Shown: positions 57,131 to 64,000 of the stretch, one piece after another | Layout of the letters: each line of letters opens with the position of its first letter | Position numbering within the stretch: the first letter of the stretch is position 1 | Assembly (NCBI GenBank): GCA_049999805.1 | Contig: JBNGIO010006289.1 | Coordinates: forward strand, 601,141-665,140 | Reading direction: 5' to 3' | Source of the DNA: Folioceros fuciformis | Taxonomy: Eukaryota > Anthocerotophyta > Anthocerotopsida > Anthocerotales | Length of the DNA stretch: 64,000 nucleotides | Translations under genes and position numbers: made by a program | Notes under the pieces: generated by a model | Told to the model about the DNA's origin: nothing | Seen by the model: the letters and a program-made list of their open reading frames with translations, nothing else | Databases searched by the model: none

Positions 57131-57719
57131 GCAAACTGCCAGTCACTCGCGTGACATGTGAAATGGAAACACTGGAAAGGACCCGAACCGAAGTGTATTT
57201 GTCTTCGTTCAATCCCTTACGTAAGAAAACCAAGCAAGTCGCCCGACGAGACGTTGGGATGAGGAACTCGGCTGTACCGTTTCCGGCATTGTTTCGCCGC
57301 AGTGTACAGAAATGGTTTGTAGGTCCGGTATTCAAATAGATACGGTGTAAAACGCGCGAACGGAATGCGCAACGGAGAGTTTCCTTTCTTCAGCAAGACG
57401 TTTCCGTCCCTGGCCCGACTTCCCCGTAATCGGACACCGACTTGTTTTCCATGGTGTTGCATTGCCCAGAAGTCGGTGGTGCTCAATGCTGTGGAGCTCT
57501 CCCAGCGCACATATCTCAGCGTCATAACACCAACTTCATCCCGTCCCGCGTTTGATGCTATTCTTGTCTCGCCATGGATTGTGACCACCCCTTGCGGACT
57601 CGGTTGACGATTCATGCTGCAATGCTATCTACCGAATTGGCCATCCTCTGCAAGGGAAGGAGAGCAGCCTGCTGATTTGTCGGAGGAGTCTCCGTTTCAG
57701 GAGAGTTTGACAGGTTGAG
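57131..57719. other. Intergenic region
   Basis: This lies between the cyclophilin stop and the DNA ligase IV start. A 132-codon open frame on the minus strand has no recognisable motif and a low-quality translation, so it is not called. Part of this interval should be the LIG4 promoter. Confidence 0.45.
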
Positions 57720-60700
57720 ATGGGGGCAGCGAAACCTCTCTCATTCGCAGATGTCTGTGAGGCTTTGGAGGTAATAAGCTCTAAGTCCGGGAAGAGTAAG
57801 AAGAAGAGAATTTTGAAGCTTCTACTTGCCGCTGCCCGGGCAACGGGCGACTTGTATGAAGTCGTGCGCCTGCTTGTGCCCCAGGTGCTACATCAAATTC
57901 AGCTGAATTTGGGACTCGCTACTTCCTCCAGTCACATTCTTGTGTACATTGTGAAGCGGTCGGAGTAAATTCGACAGTGTGTAGTGTTCTGATGCTAGCG
58001 AATTCTGCAGAGGGATTTTGACAGACGGGACTACGGTCTGCAAGAGACGACGCTAGGTGTGTGCCTCATGCAAGCGCTTATGCTTGCACATGACTCAGAG
58101 GATGGACTTCTGTTGAGCAAATGGAGGCTGAGTGAATGCTCTTCCTCGTCTGTGGGAGACCTGTCTCTAATAGCTTTTGAGGTATAGTGGGTTCTGGACC
58201 TTCATTTCAGAGGCTCTGGGCTTTTCCGCAAAAGCTGCAGAGTGCTGAGGCCAACTAGGCTGCACAATGCTGAATTCCGTGGTGGTCCCTTGTACGTAGG
58301 TCCTTGCCAAACGACTGCAATTTCCGCTCTCCCAATTGTCTGTGAGGGGTGTGAACTCCATATTGGATCAGGTTGCTGACTCAAGCAAAAGGTTGGTCCT
58401 TCGTCGTTTGCATCCCAGACACTGTGGGATTCCCCTATAGAGATTCTAAGAACAGTTACTGCTGGTTGAACAGAGAGGGAAAAGTGCAGGCGCTTCAGGA
58501 GTTGTTGAGGAATACCAAGGCTAGGGAAATGAAATGGATTGTCCGGATCATTTTAAAAGGTGTGACCTCTGCAGCTTTTCAGTCTTTCGAATGGATTTTG
58601 GGACTGACTTGTCTATCGACGTTCCATGTCAGTACTCAATGGGACTGTAACAGACCTCTGCTGACTGACGGTGTGCCATGTCAGAAATGAGGATGGGACT
58701 GGCAGAAGACTCTGTGCTCGAGGAGCTACATCCAGACGCACGAGAGATGATGGCTTTCTGTGTTGATCTGAAGCATGTGTGCTTGCAACTGCACGATCCC
58801 TGTGTTCGAGTTCGCAGGCAGGTGTTTGTCTCTTTTCAATCTTACCGTGGAACTTTGAAAGCCCTCCGCTTATTTTTCCATACCTTTCAGGCAGGAGATA
58901 GTGGTTGGGAGGCCTGTCAAATCGCAGAATTCAAAGAGGATGGACTCAATCATCACATCGTGGAACTATGTAAGTAATCAAACATGGTAAGTCTGCAGAT
59001 TTGCCCAATGACGTCCTCGGGTTTGGTTGCCGTTGCGTACTCCGAAGTGCTAAAGCATGTAAGCTGACAGATCCTTTCTCGCACATTGCAGATGGCATGC
59101 AACCGGGTTGTAGCTGAATGCAAATTTGATGGTGATCGCATCCAATTGCACAAAGATGGTTCTCTTATCTGGTTCTGGTCAAGGTACGTTGACAGGTTTC
59201 TCTGGTGATGTGCCCTCGTTATGGCGTATGCATCAAAATTTCGTGGACCAGTTGCTCGTTTGTTCAGGAACGGACTGGAACACAGGGAGTACAACAATGT
59301 GTTTGGGGACATTCTCATTCGAAATATATCATCAGACAGGTAGCACACAGTATTTGGGTGGGATAATCTGCTGATACGCAGAATGTCCACCTACTTGTTT
59401 CCGTAATTTCACCTCTGACTCTCGTAACCAACCACTGCCAGATGTGTACTAGACGGGGAATTGGTAGTCAGGGGGCGAGCTTCAGGGCATTTCAAGCCAC
59501 GCACGAAACATCAGAACCGAGATGCAGGTATCTCCTTGTGTTCCTCTCTGCACTGCGAGCTTGCATACTGTGCTGGGAGTCAGAATTCCCAGTGACATTG
59601 TACAGTCAATAAACCATTCTATATTTGCAGCTAGGGCAGAACGCAAGGGATGGACAACTGATGATCAGGTTGGTGTTGATTTATTCCCATATTTGAATTT
59701 AGGTGGACAAACTTGGAGGTTTCTCGTCGCTAGATTGTATGACTGAGGAGATACGGACGTATGTCGTCCTCTCTGTTGTGTGCAGATCTGCTGTATCCTG
59801 TTCACATGGCTAGAAAATGTCTCAGCCTGGGGCTAGTATGATGATTGGTCAGATGGAGGTCTACTCATGCTTGTGCCCTGGGTCTTCCCTTAATGGTAAG
59901 GACAGTTGTCGCATTTGACATTCTGTACGAAGAGAATTGTGGGAGTGTCATGCACCTGCCGTTACACCAGCGCCAAGCATTACTGAGACGAGTGGTGATA
60001 TCTTCACCTCCACAGTTCATCTGCACAGCTCAGAGTAAGTCAACTTCACCCTTAGTTCTTCTGCAGCCTGGAGGGCTTCAGTGAATGAAGTAAGAGAACA
60101 CTTGAGTCACACTATAAATTTCCTCTTTTCTTTAAAGGTGGAGTGACACGCCTGGATGGGCGTGGGCGACGTTGGTCAGTGCGACCCTCTTCCCAGCAGG
60201 ACCTTCTGGAGTTTTATGAGGAAACCCTTCAGCATGGGTAAAACTAGCTTCTGTCACAGGACTGCAGAGATACTGGGACTGCAGAGATGCAGCACCTTTC
60301 CTGTTTTGTGGGTGGACTTGTACAAATTTTGGCAATAATTCCTTCATTCCCGTCAATCAGGGATGAAGGAATTATTGTCAAAGACCTTGATTCTGCATGG
60401 GCTCCCAACAACAGGGATGGTCGCTGGATTAAGATCAAGCCCGACTACTCTCAACTCAGCAATGATCTTGATCTGCTTATCATTGGTAAAGTGTCTGAGG
60501 AAGACGTCAGAAAAGGCTGGGATTTTCACAAGCAGAAACGTTCCCGATGGAAAGCGCTGTTCTTAACTGCCTGTGCTTTGTTTTCAGGAGGATACTATGG
60601 CATTGGTCAAAATGGTGGGCAGGTTGGCATCGGCATTTTGCATTCATCTCTCCCTACAAAGTCGGTCTTACTTTCACAAATGTTGGTGTCGTGGTTGTAG

Positions 60701-63390
60701 GGTCTTAGAATGCTGGTTAGAAGCAAACATCCTTCTGCTGCATTCGACTGGTTTTTTTCCTCTCCAATGGTTTTTACTTTCTCCAATGATCGACCCATTG
60801 TTTGTGGCAGATAACTTCCTATTTGTTGGCTCTTGCTGATAAACCAGCAACTGATGGGCGTCCATCAAGGCATGTACACTTTCACATCTTCCTCTTCAAC
60901 ACGTCTGTTTGAGCAGGAACTACTATTTAACTTGACCTTCATTCATCTGACTTGGTTTGTAATTCTGAGTATGGAATTCGGGTGATGGTTTACCTGCACT
61001 CATCTTGTTCTCTACATGTTTTCCTTTGGACAGATTCGTTTCCTTCTGTAGATGTGGCAAAGGCCTTACAGACGACGATCGTAGACTTCTTCACAGCAGA
61101 TTAGCACCGTATTATGTGTGAGATATTTGACTTGTGGCCGAATACATACATACAATTAGCACTTTTTTTGGGAGATGTGACATGAGCTTAACCTTTCTGC
61201 AGGAGAAACAAGAAGGGTGGAAACCCGCCTGTAGGCTCTGGCTATCATGTTACGAACAATCGATATGAGTGCCCAGATGTTTGGATTTCCAGACCAGACG
61301 TGTAAGTTTGCCCCTCGTGATCCTTCTTAGCTTTCAAACTCTTTATTCCACTCTACCTAATCTGCTAACCACTGGACGATCTCAGGTCCATAGTGCTTCA
61401 AGTTTGTGGTGAACAGAGGCTCTATTTCACAAAGGTGAGGCGATCAAATGTGCACAAGTTGTTCTACGAATCTTGCGGAAATTGCATGACATGTTCTGGC
61501 TTGCAGACATTTGCATCTGAGTGGACGTGCCGATTTCCAAGAGTGGAGCGTATTCGTTTCGACAAGAGTTGGTTTGAGACTTTCAGTGTGCAAGGTTTGT
61601 GTCCACGATCCACCCAGTTTCTGTGCATCTACATGTGCACTCTGAACATGTCTCCAACTTTGAACATGTTTCAAATTTCTTTCATTCCAAATCACATTTT
61701 TAATTTTAAAGTTGATGGGTCTCCTTGCATAGAAATGAAGGAGCTCATGAACTCTTCAGCAAGTATCGTACGTTCGGGCAAGTATAACCCCTTCACTGAG
61801 GGGTGTTCAGAGATTGATTCACGAGCTGCCCGCAGGAAACGAGCTAAAATCCTTCCAGAGATGCAACTAAGTAGTCTTACGGGCGTAACACAGACATCCG
61901 CGGAGTTTGAAGGCTTGACATTCTGTATCCATCTTATCAGCTGCCTGGGTCACTTTGACACAAACTGGGCTTGCATTGCTTGAGTTTAAAAAAGCTTACT
62001 ATGCCACTTTGTATTTGGCAGCGACAAGACATGCAGGTCTTGTGGTTATGATGGTCACATGTGACTGGATGTGGCCTTGACCCTTCTTCGTTCAGACATC
62101 TGCAACATGGCGAAAGACTTTGGAAAGGAAGACGTTTGTACTCAAATCAAACAACATGGTGGCACAGTGGTCATGAACTTAGTACCCTCTGTAACACATG
62201 TGATTGCGGAGCGGAGTAGAGGTCCGTAACGGCAGCCTAACAGCTAGGATCACAAATGTACTTAGCAATTGATGCCGGAAATTGATCTTAACCGGGTGAT
62301 GCAGGAATCCGATACGCAGCTGCAGCACAGAGTGGCATGGACGTTGTCTGCTTTTCATGGCTCAAAAAGTGCATTGAATGCAAAGAGCTGCTTCCTATCA
62401 CTCCGAGGTGGGTCCTCTTGTGCAACTGCTGACGCACTGCGTAAGGCTGGCGGGACAAGCTCTCATCTACTACGCGAAATTGTTTGCAGGCAGTATCTGC
62501 ACATGTCTACGTCGACAAAGCATAAGCTTCAGGAAGTAGTCGATGACTTCGGAGATGCATATTTTGAGCCGACAACCATTATCGAATTGCGCCAGGTAAG
62601 GGCTTGTGGGGAGGGATAGCATGTCTTATCTGGGGATTATGACTTGGAAGTTTCCTCGTGAAGGACACCAGGATCTCTGAATGTTTTTGGCATGCGCAGG
62701 TCGTTGACCGCATTTCGTGTCCGGACGATCAGCAATTCCTAGGCCGAGAAGCTGTCATTGACCTCGANNNNNNNNNNNNNNNNNNNNNNNNNNNNNNNNN
62801 NNNNNNNNNNNNNNNNNNNNNNNNNNNNNNNNNNNNNNNNNNNNNNNNNNNNNNNNNNNNNNNNNNNACGCCATGTATTTAACCTGAATTCTGCTGTAAG
62901 TTGGTCTATCTAGGCAGGAGGAGATCCTCAAAAGCTTTATCAATTGGTGGCTGTTTCTCGGTGCAGGGATCCTCAAGCTCACGTAGTAGCAAGATTATCT
63001 CTTAAAAGAATCTGTATAGCTGCAGCGATGTGGGGAGCAACTATTTCTCATCAACCGCACTCTGGAGTAACCCATGTCGTCTGCTACTTACCACGCGATG
63101 AGGAAGTCTCGTCCGGCTTTAGGGGGAGGTCGGTAACTGCAGCCGCTGCACTCTTTTCCCACTACGAACTTATGGCAATGCAAATTTGTCTGCAGAACGC
63201 TTACGCTCGGAATCTGCAAACTGTCTGAGGTGGTCTTCCCTACAGCTTGGTTCAGGAATTGTCACTGGAGGAAAGGACGAACGTGGTCAATCATCTATGG
63301 CTGGAGGCGTGTATAGTTGAGCAACAACTCCTGTCGCTTGATGAGTACGCTGTGAGGTACAACGATGCACCAAGTACCGTCTTTGACTAG
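57720..63390 (+). CDS. LIG4: DNA ligase IV (non-homologous end joining)
   Basis: This ATP-dependent DNA ligase seals double-strand breaks with XRCC4. Exon 1 (57720-57884) gives ADVCEALEVISSKSGKSKKK, then RDFDRRDYGLQETTLGVCLM, VRGVNSILDQVADSSK, REMKWIVRIILK and LAEDSVLEELHPDAREMMAF (ligase DNA-binding domain). The catalytic core follows: VVAECKFDGDRIQLHKDGS (motif I, Lys codon 59122-59124), VVAFDILYEENCGS, RDEGIIVKDLDSAWAPNNRD (motif V area), RWIKIKPDYSQLSNDLDLLI, GGYYGIGQ and CRCGKGLTDDDRR. Then YECPDVWISRPD, VERIRFDKSWFETFS, a BRCT segment (MAKDFGKEDVCTQIKQHGGT), RYLHMSTSTKHKLQEVVDDF and a second BRCT piece ending DEYAVRYNDAPSTVFD. A 100-N gap interrupts the region between the BRCT domains, so at least one exon part is unseen. 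Some exon borders are approximate. Confidence 0.9.
62768..62867. other. Assembly gap (100 N)
   Basis: Exactly 100 N bases, the usual placeholder for a gap of unknown length. It falls in the LIG4 gene after REAVIDLE, in the linker around the XRCC4-binding region and second BRCT domain. Confidence 0.99.
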
Positions 63391-64000
63391 TTCTTGAGCG
63401 TTGGGGTTAAACTCCTTGATGTGGACTGTGGAGTGAAATCAGAGATTACTCTGAAACTGTTGGGACCAAGCTGGTTGAGGGAAGCACTGTTACACATGTC
63501 CAACCAGACGTCCTGGGGCATTGTAAATTGGATGCGACCTGTTCGAGAACCAGGGATCCCAAAGATGTCCTGAAAAAGAGCGTGGCCCGTTCTGCGAGGC
63601 CGGATACGAAGCGTAAGCTGCGTTCGGTTGTACAATGACAAGGTCCTGTCACAGCAGAGCTCCGAGGTGGGACCTCACAGTTCCATGCAACTTGGGAGGT
63701 CACTGTGACCAATAGAAGATTGAAGATCTAATGTGTACCGAAAAGTTGTAAACCGTCGTGATTCATTCCTCCGGAAATTGAGAAGTTTCTGGCCGTGGCC
63801 AGATTTCTCTGCCTAAACATCCCATGGCGTCAACGCAGCGATGCAGACACAAGTGGCAAGGAAGGCTACATCTGCACGGAACCAAATTCAATTGATCGAG
63901 CAGTGCATCAGCCGAGGCGGCATGACATCGCTGTTTTGATAGGTTGAAGAGACCATGCCGTTTGATACTCTTCCACCAAACCCGATGTAAGACATTTTTG
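63391..64000. other. 3' flank of LIG4
   Basis: No gene was recognised between the LIG4 stop and the window end. Open frames are short and overlap on the minus strand without motifs. Confidence 0.5.

Noticed and set aside
57217-57615. 132-codon minus-strand frame between the cyclophilin and LIG4 genes
   Set aside because: No motif, mixed composition, and comparable open frames occur on the other strand; no evidence for coding.

Overview
The window is a plant nuclear genome segment, most likely from a streptophyte outside the seed plants (charophyte alga, bryophyte or lycophyte). The evidence is direct. Genes are split by GT-AG introns of about 70-250 bp. Several products are plastid-specific: a PsbP-domain protein of the PPD4 type, a thylakoid cyclophilin-like protein, RNA helicase RH58 and an organellar RlmN. 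There is also a group IVc bHLH factor and an ABC1-kinase/beta-lactamase fusion known from plants. The species cannot be fixed from the sequence. A 100-N run at 62768-62867 shows this is a scaffold of a draft assembly.

Layout (start to end). 1.7-3.1 kb eIF3j (+). 3.7-4.5 kb PsbP-domain protein (-). 4.5-7.9 kb gene-poor, with a 31-bp tandem repeat. 7.9-9.3 kb bHLH factor (+). 10.0-11.9 kb divergent pyruvate dehydrogenase E1-alpha (-). 12.4-15.7 kb ARP4 (+). 15.9-21.7 kb TTI1 (-). 22.0-22.7 kb unrecognised protein (+). 23.3-25.3 kb canonical E1-alpha (+). 25.7-29.9 kb SNF5/BSH with a very long glutamine-rich N-terminus (-). 30.9-32.4 kb 2-oxoglutarate dioxygenase (+). 32.9-34.3 kb NECAP (-). 35.0-37.3 kb RlmN (+). 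37.9-39.9 kb stand-alone beta-lactamase-like protein (-). 40.5-43.0 kb RH58 (-). 43.7-48.6 kb ABC1K/beta-lactamase fusion (+). 48.9-50.3 kb second dioxygenase (+). 51.2-52.8 kb type II membrane glycoprotein (+). 53.1-54.2 kb dioxygenase pseudogene (+). 54.5-55.6 kb UDP-xylose synthase (-). 56.0-57.1 kb lumenal cyclophilin-like protein (+). 57.7-63.4 kb DNA ligase IV (+).

The genes are mostly unrelated housekeeping functions, with no operon-like logic. Local duplication is visible three times: two E1-alpha genes 12 kb apart, a beta-lactamase domain present alone and inside a kinase fusion, and three dioxygenase copies of which one is decayed. ARP4 and SNF5 are both subunits of chromatin-remodelling machines. 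TTI1 and DNA ligase IV both serve DNA-damage responses, but the proximity is probably chance. Many neighbours are head to head with 0.2-1 kb between starts, so shared promoters are likely.

The most unusual item is the SNF5 gene. A 727-codon glutamine-rich exon is joined by a 74-nt intron, in the correct phase, to the conserved SNF5 domain. Animals and yeast have N-terminal extensions on SNF5, but the Arabidopsis BSH protein has none comparable. No previously undescribed multi-gene system was found.

Gene models were assembled by eye from splice signals and family resemblance. Outer starts and stops are mostly firm; internal exon edges in TTI1, LIG4 and the ABC1K fusion are approximate.
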